Positions 47,279 through 58,038 of a stretch of DNA of 64,000 bases are shown here, in pieces. Within the stretch, counting starts at the first letter, position 1; the number at the start of each line of letters is the position of its first letter. The notes below the pieces were generated by a model that had not been told where the DNA came from, did no database searches, and worked only from the letters and a program-made list of their open reading frames with translations. The DNA is from Polytrichum commune. Lineage: Eukaryota; Streptophyta; Polytrichopsida; Polytrichales; Polytrichaceae. The position numbers and the translations under genes are program-made. The DNA lies in the NCBI GenBank assembly GCA_950295325.1, contig OX485805.1, forward strand, positions 49,934,758 through 49,998,757. The letters are read 5' to 3'.

Positions 47279-47690
47279 CGGGGGGGGTGCACTCCATTGT
47301 CAAGTTGAACACCACGTGCGATAAAAAAAATCCTATTTTTTACATAAAGCATCACCAAAATGAGTCAAAAGTTTATCAATTTTTTTTCAAGGGTAGATAT
47401 ACATAGTATCTATTACATAACAAAAAATGATAACCAAATTTTATGTTTTATTTTTTTTAATAAAACATACCGTTTCTAACTAGAATGACGCATAATTGAA
47501 CTAAAACAATTACTAAAAAAATGAAATGACTAAAAACTTCAAAAAAATATACAGAAGATATTTTCAATGGTTATGTATATGTAGAAAAAATATCATAATT
47601 TTCAAAATTATCTATGGCATATAATATAAGGTAGCAAAATTTTATTGCACGTGGTTATGAAACGTAAGGGGAGTGTGATCGCCCTGGTAT
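47279..47690. mobile_element. Family D hAT-like MITE, degraded copy
   Basis: The left end 'gcactccattgtcaagttga' with 'acaccacgtgcg' matches the family D terminus, and the interior ('cataaagcatcaccaaaatg', 'ctaactagaatgacg', 'tatgtatatgtagaaaaaat') follows the copy at 54571. The right terminus is mutated ('gcacgtggttatgaaacg') and no target duplication is visible. Confidence 0.65.
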
Positions 47691-48005
47691 TTGAATAAGA
47701 CATGTTCTATTGTGCATCATATATTGGCATCATTGTGGGTTGATGCATTGTTACATTTTGACATTTACAATACTATAATAATGATAATAATCTCTAGTGT
47801 TATTAATTTGTCATTTTGGTTTCCAATTTTTTTTTACATTGTACATGAATAGTGTTGGTCATGATAACCATTACACTCATAATTGGTGTGGCTGTTCTTA
47901 ATCAACATTACCAACATAATCAACATTATTCAATGTGTACACATACAAAAACATTTCCAATGCCATGATCCTTGGATCCCAATCCTCATGTAAATCTAAT
48001 GGTTT
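47691..48005. other. No gene recognised
   Basis: AT-rich spacer between two MITEs, with nothing identifiable in it. Confidence 0.45.
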
Positions 48006-48500
48006 GCCACTTCACACATGAGACTGAGAGCCCGTGAGCATTACGCTTCGAGCACTCTCATTGGTGGAAAAGCGGAGCCGGTCCAAGTTAGCTTTACACG
48101 ACGCTTGAGGGACCAACAGAGTATGTGAATGTGAGATGGATGTAAAGTCTACATGGATTCCTACGTGGCATCAAATGGATCATGTTTCATGGTCACTTGG
48201 ACTATTTTCAAAAACCACCTCTTGGAGGTAGACCTAACACAAAACTGGGAGACCATAGCACTCCAAACGCTCACAACCGTTGATTTATTTTATTTTATCA
48301 TGTGTGAAGACCCCGCATGAATAGAAATTTATTGAAATGGCATTTGGTTGAGGGCCCGGTCACATATGACTTCACACTCCACTTGAAGGTCCGTGATCAC
48401 ACTACATGATTTTGAAGGTATCTTGGGACGGCCTTTGAACACTTTCTCTTGGGCTCTCACAATTTCATGGGCACGGCGCTTGGCTCATGTGTGAAGTGGC
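48006..48500 (+). mobile_element. Family A element, copy 4
   Basis: Full-length copy with inverted ends GCCACTTCACACATGAG and CTCATGTGTGAAGTGGC. The flanks do not show the TTA duplication. The internal frame is open from the aspartate of DGCKVYMDSYVAS (about 48136) through SNGSCFMVTWTIFKNH to CEDP (stop near 48320). Confidence 0.75.
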
Positions 48501-48687
48501 CACGAGTCATGCTTCATTGAATTTCACCATGTTGATCCCTCTCAAAAACATTTTCTATTTCACTAGGTATCTATTTCCGCAAATTAAATCTAGCAAATGC
48601 CAATCATCACATCAACACATTTCACATGCGGAGATTACATTTTGGACACTCGATGTGAAGTTGAACCTAAATGTGAAGTACATCAAA

Positions 48688-48756
48688 TTCAAGGTCAGTT
48701 GGGACAATAGCTTTGAATCTATACTTCATTTCAGCTATTGTCCAAGCTTTATTGCA
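48688..48756. other. Short perfect-arm hairpin
   Basis: 'ggacaatagct' (about 48701) and 'agctattgtcc' (about 48733) are perfectly complementary 11-mers separated by ~20 nt. The arms are too short and unextended for a convincing plant microRNA precursor. Confidence 0.4.
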
Positions 48757-48779
48757 TAGTGGCATTATACGGAGAGGAC

Positions 48780-49010
48780 TAAATCCCTTGTAGTAACGCA
48801 CACCTGGCTCACGCGTGACCACCGTGGCACGTGGGCCCCGCGACAGTGCCTAGCCCATTTCTCCCCTCCAAGGTAACAAATACAGTCATAAAACGTTGAC
48901 GCCCAGGACACTGCGCAGTGTCCCGAACCCAAGTTGCAGGAACACTGCAACGCCGGAACACTAATGTGTGTGGGCATGGGTGGGCATGACTGGGCATGGC
49001 CGCTTGACTA
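48780..49010. other. GC-rich island with palindromes
   Basis: Contains the perfect 18-bp palindrome GGACACTGCGCAGTGTCC at 48906-48923 and, shortly after, 'gttgcagg...actgcaac'. 'gggcatgggtgggcatgac' is a short tandem of GGGCATG. Base composition contrasts with the AT-rich surroundings. No coding frame is convincing; opposing frames shadow each other. Confidence 0.45.
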
Positions 49011-49055
49011 CGAATCCCATATTGAGTGCACTTCACCTTCAAGGTCTAAAATCCA

Positions 49056-49059
<4 letters not shown>

Positions 49060-49134
<75 letters not shown>

Positions 49135-49168
49135 TGTGTGTGTGTGCGTGTGTGTGTGTGTGTGTGCA
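49060..49168. repeat. (AT)n(GT)n(GC)-containing microsatellite
   Basis: About 110 bp of TA then GT dinucleotides, with a TGCG-type segment at about 49117-49134. Cysteine/valine-only or threonine/histidine-only frames across it are low-complexity artefacts. Confidence 0.95.
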
Positions 49169-49690
49169 CTTTCAATTAGTACATAAGCAATTGATTGGGA
49201 TTTCATTCCGGAAGTGAAACCATCCATGAAGCACGTAATTAACTTGGAGGTCAAAAACATTACCAAATCCTTGTTAACATTGAGGTTATAATTTTTGTGA
49301 CTTACCATTTAAAATTGTCTTTGTCGTTCTAAAATGACTCTTAAATTAGTGTGTTGATTTAATATGCATATTTTATGATATTTCAGGTAATGTTGTCTAC
49401 TTTCACAAGTATTCAATTATATTGATTACGAGAATGTCATCAAAGTTAACATTAGACTCTTGCGTTGGTTTTGAATCATCTATCAATGAAATCTTGAACC
49501 CCAATAACTTTTGCATACGCAATTCAAATAAGACACACTCTAGTGCACCAGAATCCCCTATCAATTGCCAATGAAAAATTATATTAAATACACTGATTCT
49601 TATAATATCTTACACATGCTAGGCGCTCCAAGTGACAATTTTAGCACCATTTACCTTAAAGTAGCCCAAAGCCAAAACCCAACATGGCAT

Positions 49691-49890
49691 GGTCCGAGAT
49701 GACCTTAAACTACCGGATGATGGTGGAGAGATACCCAAATCTCAAGGAAGAGGTTAGCGGTTCGAATCCCGGATGTGAAATCTCCTCTCTACTTGACGGA
49801 AAACTTGCCAGGTGGTCAACTGCCTCCTGTGCTTTGGCGTTAACATGTCGGCCTTCTGTCTCAAAAAAATTAAAAATTAAAAATTAAAAA
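49691..49890 (+). mobile_element. tRNA-derived SINE
   Basis: A 200-bp unit flanked by ATGGCAT (49684-49690 and 49891-49897). The head has a pol III B box, GGTTCGAATCCC at about 49759, and an A-box-like 'gatggtggagagata' ~40 nt upstream, the usual tRNA spacing. The body ends in an A-rich tail of repeated TTAAAAA units (from about 49862). tRNA-like head, A-rich tail and a short direct repeat together define a SINE. It is non-coding and depends on a LINE for movement. Confidence 0.82.
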
Positions 49891-49897
49891 ATGGCAT

Positions 49898-50251
49898 CAA
49901 TTTGTCCGCAAAGAACTCTGTAAATCCAAATTTATGTTCTTTTTCTCAAACCCACATAGTTACGACAATGATTATCCCAATTAGAGAGGGAGGGCTCATA
50001 GCGCATGTGGCAAATTAGTGAGGGTGATACTAAATTTTCTTTACGCTATGAAATTAGCGCCACCAAAAGGAAGTATTGTTAATCCTCACTAAAATACCAT
50101 TCATTGAAACCACCAACACTATTCATCTTGACACTATTCATTAAAAAAGCGTGTATTTGCATATTATTTTTTTATCGCTCAACAAGCACCTTAGAACATG
50201 CACTCATCCTCTTAAAATTTATGCTGAACGAGCACGTGTTCATGAAGTTAG
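49898..50251. other. No gene recognised
   Basis: Spacer between the SINE and the Stowaway element. No supported feature. Confidence 0.45.
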
Positions 50252-50253
50252 TA

Positions 50254-50376
50254 CTCCCTCCGTCCCAAAATCATGGTCCTACTCCTTGGAGTTTAATATC
50301 CCAAAATGTTTGTTTGACAAACATTTTGGGCTATTAAACTCCGGGGAGTGGGACAATAACTTTGGGACAGAGGAAG
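50254..50376. mobile_element. Stowaway MITE
   Basis: A 123-bp foldback beginning CTCCCTCCGTCCCAAAA and ending with its near complement (TTTGGGACAGAGGAAG). It is flanked by TA on both sides (50252-50253 and 50377-50378). The centre is also self-complementary around CCAAAATGTTTG/CAAACATTTTGG, so nearly the whole unit folds into one hairpin. These termini are the canonical plant Stowaway (Tc1/mariner) ends. Confidence 0.93.
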
Positions 50377-50378
50377 TA

Positions 50379-50899
50379 TCACTTAATAAAAATTTCAGTT
50401 GTCACTAATTTTGAGACTTGACAAAATAGTGTGTGCTTCTAGAATTAGCACAACACACGCACATTGAGATAATCCATTTAAACATACGACCATGTGGTAA
50501 ATGAATCGAAGAAAGATGACAAACAATGGGGCCGTCCATAAGGCGACGGAGGCGATTCTATTGCAGCTCAATCGAGGTATTCGTTCCTTGACTATAAATA
50601 CACAATTTGTCGCTTCATTTTTGTGTCCGGAGAAACCTCCAAGCAACCTCGAGCTTTGTGACAACCACCAAATTCATCCAACATGGACACTATGTCATTC
50701 ATCCAAAATGGCATCGTTTTTTTTTTGTAAGGGGGGGGGGTCTCGCATTTGAAATCCTAGATTATGGACGAACTTATCTTTGCCATGTAATTGGGTACCT
50801 TTTGTTTTGATTTAGTTTCCTCACACCTACGGAGGAGGTAACTTAGTGAGTAAAACCCGACCCCTATAAATAGGTTGATAATTCATCCCAATTTTAGTT
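50379..50899. other. No gene recognised
   Basis: Opposing frames at 50395-50664 and 50501-50810 overlap. A G/T-run lies near 50722-50740. No supported gene. Confidence 0.45.
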
Positions 50900-51667
50900 C
50901 ACTATACCGTTTATGGGTATTTAGTGTCACTTATCCTATTTTGAGGCATATGTTGGGTTACACTAATGATCAACAACTTCACATTAGTGTCACCTTATGA
51001 CACTTGGCATTCCAGTACGCTTACTACTATCTTGGCACGAGCTTGTTCAATAGTGTTGAGATGTGTATGCTTATATTACACAATGATCTACAACAACGCC
51101 TGGGAAGTTTTTGGGCATAGTTGGTCAAGATCCTAGTGATTCTAAGTCCAGTCGGTTACATGTTGACATCTTCTGGTTTTGCTTTATTCATTTGAGCTAT
51201 TTTGTATAGCTTCCTCTTAAACTGATCGGTAATTCTCATAAAGTCTCCAACTTCAACCGGTTATTTCTCAAACTCAACCGGTTCATCTGTAACTAACCGC
51301 CGGTTCTCCCCGACCCCTAGTCTACAAGTTGATTAAAGTGTGAACAAATGACACTTTGTATTAGTATGCTTAAGAACATTTTACTCTTGCGTACTAAACA
51401 GGAGCCACATGACATTTTCCATTAGTTTGTTCAACAAGATCTTCCCCTTACATACTAAAACACAAAACTATCATCTCCGGTATCCCATTGTGTTACGCTA
51501 AATGTCATAATGTAAATATTTGACCACTTTAAAAAACAAATTATCATGTTGACAAATAGTATCATACTGACAATTAACGGATGTGACGTTTTGAAACCTC
51601 TAGACATCTAGTTTAGGCACATCGCATTTAATAGGGTACGTGACACTAAATACCATAAATAGTGTAG
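50900..51667. mobile_element. Family H MITE, copy 1, interrupted by family K
   Basis: Starts CACTATACCGTTTATGG with 'tatttagtgtcac' and ends with the complement ('gtgacactaaataccataaa', 'tagtgtag'). The interior matches 18201-18668. At 51094-51320 a family K repeat interrupts it between two copies of TCTACAA. Confidence 0.68.
51094..51320 (+). repeat. Dispersed repeat family K, copy 2 (nested)
   Basis: A 227-bp insert flanked by TCTACAA (51087-51093 and 51321-51327), at a site where the related family H copy at 18201-18668 reads straight through. It is similar to 37641-37850 and has multiple CCGGTT motifs ('aaccggttatttctcaaa', 'caaccggttcatctgta'). Confidence 0.7.
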
Positions 51668-51888
51668 GCTAACTTGTGGTCTAAAAGGTTTACATGTTTT
51701 AAAAAGAGAAATCATTGCGATGTCCATAATTTGCAACCCCATGATTTACACAAATAGTCAAAGTTTTCACCCTTCTCCCTCATTGTTCACTTGTGAACCT
51801 AGCACCTCCTTTGTTTTGGTGTGTTCACTAACTTAGCGGCAATGATTTTTGTTCTCCAAAATTTTAGGACAGCTGAATTGCCGACTTA

Positions 51889-52389
51889 GGGCCACTTCAC
51901 ACATTGAGACTGAGAGCCCGTGACCAATACACTTCAAGCACTCTCATTGGCGGAAAAGGTGGAGCCGGTCCAAGTTGGCTTCACACTCCACTTGAGGGAC
52001 CAACGGAGTATGTGAATGCAAGATGGATGTAAAGTCTACATGGATTCCTACATGGCATCACATGGATCATGTTTCATGGTCACTTGGGCTATTCTTAAAA
52101 ACCACCTCTTGGAGGTAGGTCTAACACAAATCCGGGAGACCATGGCACTCCGAATGCTTATAACCGTTGATTTAATCTATTTTATCATGTGTGAGGATCC
52201 GCATGAATAGAAATTTATTGAAATAGCATTTGGTTGAAAGCCCGGTCACATTATAACTTCGTACTACACTTGAGGTTATGTGACCACACTACATGATTCT
52301 CGAGGGGTGTTGGGATGGCCTCTAGAGACTTTCTTTTGGGCTCTCACAATTTCATGGTCACGGCTCTTGGCTCAAGTGTGAAGTGGCCC
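51889..52389 (+). mobile_element. Family A element, copy 5 (full length, TTA duplication)
   Basis: A 501-bp unit flanked by TTA (51886-51888 and 52390-52392). It begins GGGCCACTTCACACATTGAG and ends with the near complement. The internal frame 52016-52210 (64 codons) contains DGCKVYMDSYMAS and FMVTWAILKNHLLEVGL, colinear with the other copies. Confidence 0.83.
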
Positions 52390-52392
52390 TTA

Positions 52393-53994
52393 GTGTTAAT
52401 TGGAGTGATGTTGCCATCTTGTTGAGGAGAACACGTTTTATCCTAATTGTTTGATTATATCCATGAAAATGTGGATTTGAGATGGGATCTTTCAATTTAT
52501 CATTGAAACCAAAACATCACAAATATTCTTATTTTTTCCTTTAAATGTAAAACAATGGTTAGATGGTACTAGTTAACGTGGCGAACTCAACCATAGTAAG
52601 TTGATCACAAAATTAGAATGAAAAAAAAAACATCTTAAAGTCTAGGAAGCCAAAAGACTAGTGGGACTAACAATACATCAACATGGTGATAAACAATGGA
52701 ATCTCCATAACAACTTAGTTCAATGGTCTCTATGAGATAGAGGCTAACTAGCGTACACCATGATGTTGAGCACCATCTACTCTTTCCAATACCCCTTTCA
52801 TTCTCCTACTTGTTCTCACAACGATAGCTTTGTGGAATACCCTCATAGGCTCATAAAGCTTATTTCAAATTCATAACTTGTTTTGAAAATCTTATATAAT
52901 CATAAATGGTGGTTATACATTTTATCCTTCCCATTCCTATTCCACTTCCCAATAAAATTACAACAACCACTTCATGGAATAACCCCGTAGGCCCATAATG
53001 CTTATCTCAAACTTTGCTCACATATTGAACATCTCATGTAAGTTAATTGCACCTATATGTGGTTGACCTCTTTATCCTTCCCAATCCCGTTACATTTCTC
53101 AATAGTTTTACAATAGTTTCTCACCGCCTATAGGGCCCTTTACTATGATTGACGCATGCCCCACCAATGAAGTTTTAAAGTGGGTTAAATCATCTTCTTA
53201 GCTTTGCGAGTTCATTTCACACTTTCAAGTTCTTCGATAATTTGTCTAAAGTACTCCTAGAAAGTGAAATGTTCAAGTGTGAAATTAAGTTGGTTAATAA
53301 TGGTTAATAATATGATGTTGGTCCTAGACCTCTACAACTATCTTTTAGGGTTTTGGTTTTTTCTAAAATGAAAAATTACGATGTGAATTAAAATTTTCCA
53401 TGCCATATTGTTCGATATGGGATAGAAGGCTCATGAACACATCCTTTAAAAAATTGTTACTCAATTCCATGCAAATGTCATTTTTTGAGGCATTTTGTTG
53501 TGAGTTGTATGTCCTAAAAATGGAGAGAAATCCTTACATTAATACTTTTGAGTACTTTAATTACAAAATACGATTCCAAGACCCCGAGTTACCCAATCAC
53601 GTTGTCTTTCTTATGAATTACCCTTTATCCTAATTTACACAGTTTTCAATGCAATAAATTATCTACATCTTTTATCTTGTGTCCAAAGATTATGAATTCA
53701 AGCTAATGAACCCCTACTCTCCAAGGCTTTCCAATGGTACCAAGCACGGTCATGGTTTGTGAGATCTCAACATGACAAAACAACACAAACAAACCATCAA
53801 ACTTAACATATAGATATTGACTTGGCAACCCACTTGGAAGAAAACACTTGAGGTTGCCTAGTACTACAACCCAAAATAGGAAATGAGATCTATCTCTAAT
53901 GAAGTTGTAGAGGTGCACTCCAACATAAAGCGTGCCTCGTTTTTAACTGCATTGTAAGAGCAAAAGTGACATCGTTTTGTACCTCTAGGGTTGG
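52393..53994. other. No gene recognised
   Basis: AT-rich spacer. Frames at 53400-53633 (+) and 53703-54076 (-) show no recognised domain. Confidence 0.45.
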
Positions 53995-54002
53995 GATGGT
54001 TG

Positions 54003-54413
54003 CACGGGGAGGTCACTTCGTTGTCAAGTTGACACCACGTGCGGACAAAGTTTGCTACCCCTATATTACATGCCATATATAATTTTAAAATTTATGATAT
54101 TTTTTCTACATATACATAACCATTGATAGTATCTTTTGTATACTTTTTTGAAATTTTTAGTCATCTTTATTTTTTTTAAGTAATTGTTTTAGTTCAATTC
54201 TGTATCATTCTAGTTAGAAATGGTATGTTTTATGAAAAAAACAAATCATCAAATTTAGTTACCACTTTTAACTATGTCATAGGTATTGTGTATATCTACT
54301 CATGATAAAATTTTGATAAAATTTTGAACCATTTTGGTGGTGCAACTTACCAAAAGAAGATTTTTTTTGGCCGCACGTGGTGTTCAACTTGACAATGGAG
54401 TGATCTACCCGTG
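54003..54413. mobile_element. Family D hAT-like MITE, copy 1
   Basis: A 411-bp unit beginning CACGGGGAGGTCACTTCG and ending TGATCTACCCGTG. It is flanked by GATGGTTG and GATGGCTG (53995-54002 and 54414-54421), an 8-bp duplication with one mismatch. Terminal repeats run about 40 bp into the CACGTG block. The interior is AT-rich and in the opposite orientation to the neighbour at 54571. Confidence 0.82.
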
Positions 54414-54570
54414 GATGGCTGGCCACCAACCAATTCCATTGGCAAGTCTATGATTCGAAGTGCGGTGAGCAACAATGGTTTTGTGGTGGTGTTGATGGTT
54501 GCTTCAAGTACGATTCACATTCATAGTTGAAAAAGTCCTTGAGGTGAAGGTAACTTAGTTTCTATCTTGT

Positions 54571-54993
54571 CATGGGGAGGTCACTCCATTGTAAAGTTGA
54601 ACAACCACGTGCGAACACTTTACATGTAAAAAAATCCTACTTTTTATATAAAGCATCACCAAAATGGGTCAAACTTTTATCAAATTTTTTTTTGCATGAG
54701 CAGATATACACGATACCCATTACACAATAAAAATTTGTAACTAAAGTTGATGATTTTTTTTATATAAAACATACCGTTTCTAACTAGAATGACGTAGAAT
54801 TGAACTAAAAAGATTACTACAAAAATGAAGATGACTAAAAATATCAATAAAATATACAAAAGATACTATCAGTAGTTATGTATATGTAGAAAAAATACCA
54901 TAAAATTTTAAATTATATATGGCATGTAATACAGGGGTAGAAAACTTTGTTCACACGTGGTGTTCAACTTGACAATGGAGTGACCTCCCCGTG
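54571..54993. mobile_element. Family D hAT-like MITE, copy 2
   Basis: A 423-bp unit beginning CATGGGGAGGTCACTCCA and ending GTGACCTCCCCGTG. It is flanked by TATCTTGT and TATCATGT (54563-54570 and 54994-55001), an 8-bp duplication with one mismatch. It lies only ~157 bp from copy 1. No transposase was found. Confidence 0.82.
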
Positions 54994-55001
54994 TATCATG
55001 T

Positions 55002-55425
55002 GAGGTGGAAAGAGCTTCATCATCTAGCAAGAAAGGCATGCGTGAGACCATCAAATGTGATCTTTGGTGGTGTTGGGGTACCATAGGTTTCTCGTTGTGA
55101 TAGATCTCATGATGCCTTCCAAGTGGTTGTCTTTTTGTACTAAGTGTCAAATCCTATTTTAACCATGTGCCGAGAAAATGAGGTTACTTGACTAACCAAC
55201 CAAGAGGAGGGTTAGTGAATAAGTTGTTGTTGGAAACCAACAATTAGCTTAAGATTGTATGTCAATTTCATGGGAAGCTCTCCAAATTTCCCCAACAATA
55301 TATATTAGGATGTCGAGGAGCGCACTATGACGTAAATCACTAAATGTGTCCTCATGCCAACACCCTCCAAATGAAAATTTTCAATTGTGTCCTCAAATCT
55401 ATGCACCATATATAAAGGTTGCAAG
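55002..55425. other. No gene recognised
   Basis: Spacer with an overlapping minus-strand frame (54908-55150) that is partly inside the MITE and is not a gene. Confidence 0.45.
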
Positions 55426-55690
55426 CACTACACTAAATATCATATTTAGTGTCATATGGTATTCACTGTGGTAACTTTTCTAATTACGCTTCTTATGATT
55501 AAGTTTACAAGTAATGTCATGGATGATTGAAATTCAGATGAAATTGTTTCGGCCAGGTTGGTTGTATTTTGGGTTCAGACTGCAATTGAATTTTCAATTT
55601 GTGCCAAAAAAGAAAGAAAGAAATTTAGATGAAATCCATGCCAATTATCGAAACAAAGTTTGGTATTTTCTCATTTTTTGCTTCCAATTA
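55426..55690 (+). mobile_element. Family C MITE, truncated copy
   Basis: Starts CACTACACTAAATATCA, followed by 'tatttagtgtcatatggtat' and 'gatgaaatccatgccaatta', which match 27060 in reverse. The second terminus was not found. Confidence 0.6.
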
Positions 55691-55899
55691 TTAAACATCA
55701 TGCTCTAGATCATAGTTAGTATTTTCAACCCCCCTTGGGAGGTGTTGTGAATGCAAATACCCATTGGCTCAGATGATTTCATGGCAATTGGATCCGACTT
55801 TGCCAGAGCTACCGATTTTAAACAATCCTCTTGTCATTTCAAATTCATTTCGAATTTCTAGAAATGTGTAACATATTTTCATTAGCAGTCAGGTAGGCA

Positions 55900-56578
55900 C
55901 AACTACTACGTCCAATATGAAACATCCAAGGTCATCAGGATCCAAATTATTGCAACATAAAGAAATCATAATTAGTTGCACGCACCTGGATGGAATTGCA
56001 GCTCCCAAATGCTCCCAAGAACAGTTAATCCTGGCAACTTATATGAGCCTTGCAATAATTTTGGTGCAAAGAAATCGAAATGGAAATTCGAGCGAGCGCT
56101 CGCTTGATTGACTCAGATTCTGGTTGCAACGGATCGTCACCTCCAGATCCGATGCCTGGCAATGACAATGGCGACCATCACGATGACAACGTTGACGATG
56201 CTGTCGATGCAGCCAGCCAGCCAGCCACCCACCATCCATGCAGATCTGCCACCTCTGCTGCTCACCCTAAACCCTTATTCTAATCCATTCCGCTCGGGTT
56301 GTACGGGCCTCGTGATGGGATGCAGCTCGCTAACATATCACTCCCAAAACGGCCCACAACTTACTTACACATGAAGAATTGATGAATAAGTTAAGGAAGT
56401 TACATGCACCACGGTTTGCATGTGGTCACTTAAGATGCCAGTGTTCATCAAATTGACTGATTCTCGTGATGTTTCTGCGAGATGGTTAAGCTGATTCAAA
56501 GCAGCGGGCTTATAACGTGAGTAGTTTCGATGAGCAGACTCGAATTGTAGGTGAAGCTTGCTTACTTGGGAGGTTCAG
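55900..56578 (+). promoter_or_regulatory. Upstream region of the rhodanese gene
   Basis: GC content rises here. A perfect 14-bp palindrome AGCGAGCGCTCGCT lies at 56091-56104, and CAGC repeats occur at about 56210-56225. A 67-codon ATG frame (56080-56283) covers this GC-rich part but has no recognisable domain. It could be an upstream ORF or first exon. The sequence 'ggttcag' just before the ATG at 56579 could also be a splice acceptor, so a 5' UTR intron or an unseen leader exon is possible. Confidence 0.4.
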
Positions 56579-58038
56579 ATGGCGGTCACCGCAGTCGATG
56601 GTGACGAGAGAGGTCCCGCTGAGAAAGTTTACAAGGGTGCTGATATTTGCGGCGCTTGCGGGAGGTTGGGGAGTTGTAACCTGGAAGAACAGAGGACCAC
56701 AGTGCAGGTAGTTGTGGACTCTCGTGCAGAGGAAGATTTGAAGCCCAAGGATAATGAGGAGGACAGTACAAGCAAGAAGTTGGAGGAGGACGGCGACCGG
56801 GAGAGGAGGGAGGGGTTGCTGCAGAGTTACAGAGATCATTACAAGCAAGCGTTCGAGGGAGTGCCGGAGATTAGCAGTGAGGAGCTTCTGGAGCTTCTGA
56901 ACAACCGTGGAACATCCGATGTGTCCACCTTTGTTCTGGTAGATTGTCGGTCGGATGCAGAGCACTCGGTAAGTTGCAGGCCGGGACACTTAAACTTAAT
57001 GCTTCTTGTCCATTATGTACTGGAGCAGATCATAATGGAGGGGTTAGGTGAAGGTTAGGAAGAGGTTGCACTGGACCTTCTCGAAGAATTGATGTGGTGC
57101 AGACTTCATTGTCACAGCTCCCTTTGGAATGTTGATGATGTTTTGTTCAGGTGTCGATGATTCCTGGAGCAGTGACTATCGCCGAAGTGGAAGAGAATTT
57201 GGAAGTGTATAAGGACAAGGAGCTCGTCGCGTACTGGTAAACATTATTTCCTCTAACTTAATCTTGTCTATAACTAATCAATCTCTTCACCTCCGAGGTC
57301 ATGGCCACTTTCTTGGAGGAAAACCTCAAACGATGTAAACCTAAAACGATTCTCCACAATTAAGGCCACGACTGCCAATCATTGGATTTCTCAAAACTCT
57401 TGTCAGCGATCGAAATCACATTTGTCTGTTGGTTCTCGGAAAATTACTCTACAACAGGTAGTATTCCACGCTTCTTTTCTGCGCCATTTTTGTATAAAGA
57501 AATTTTCGCAAGCTAGCCTTCTTACTAAAAAATATCACACCGCCGAGCTGGTCACTCTCTTGCAAGAGTTCAAGGTCGAACGATATAAAATAAAAACCAG
57601 GCCACGATTTCAAATGCATAATCGTGCTCAAAAGTCCGTCATTGCTCGAAATCCGATACGTTTGCCCGTCATAGGAGAAAGTCACTTCATGTTAGGTAAT
57701 GTTCGACATCTGTAATGCGGGCGCATTTGTATGTGAAGTAGAAATTTGTACGGTGTTGATCAGTAACCTAGTTCCTGCCATGGCCACGCAGTGCGATAGG
57801 GCGGCGATCGGGTCTCTTCACAAAGAGAATGCTGGAAGAGCACCCGAGCATCGAAATCCGGAACCACGTCGGCGGCATTCTGGACTGGAGCCACGTGGAC
57901 GGGCCTCTCATCGATCGGACGAAGCAAACGGCGACCAACCGGATCTTCTTCACCGGAGGCGGCCACCTGAAACATCTTCCGAACCGCGGTAACCTCGACA
58001 TCCTGTTACCCGAAGATCTGCCTGTGGCTGCAACTTGA
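56579..58038 (+). CDS. Rhodanese-domain protein, 3 exons
   Basis: Exons 56579-56968, 57151-57236 and 57792-58038 give 723 nt (240 aa plus TGA), with GT..AG introns of 182 and 555 nt. The second junction splits the active-site Cys codon (TG|T). Residues 1-95 are hydrophilic, with a Cys cluster (C24, C27, C33, pattern CGAC then SC) and an acidic/basic low-complexity stretch. The rhodanese domain runs about 108-205: VPEISSEELLELL, a strand ending LVDCRS with the DxR-type motif, VSMIPGAVTIAEVEEN, then AYCAIGRRSG with the catalytic Cys159 loop (C-x-x-G-x-R-S), and the closing NHVGGILDWSH..GPLID. An intact loop suggests sulfurtransferase activity, though many plant rhodanese proteins act as scaffolds. 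No clear transit peptide follows the chosen Met, so either the protein is not plastid-targeted or an upstream exon is missing. The ATG is the first in frame after upstream stops. Confidence 0.85.

Noticed and set aside
48688-48756. microRNA precursor
   Set aside because: Only 11 bp of perfect pairing, which does not extend to the ~20 bp stem expected in plants.
48934-49308. Overlapping frames through the GT microsatellite
   Set aside because: They consist of repeated Cys-Val or Thr-His caused by the dinucleotide tract.
56510-56989. 159-codon minus-strand frame over the rhodanese exon 1
   Set aside because: It is antisense to a well-supported coding exon and arises from its GC-rich codons.
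57699-57992. Arg/Pro-rich frame over rhodanese exon 3
   Set aside because: The exon reads in another phase (from 57792), giving the conserved CAIGRRS and GGILDWSH motifs.
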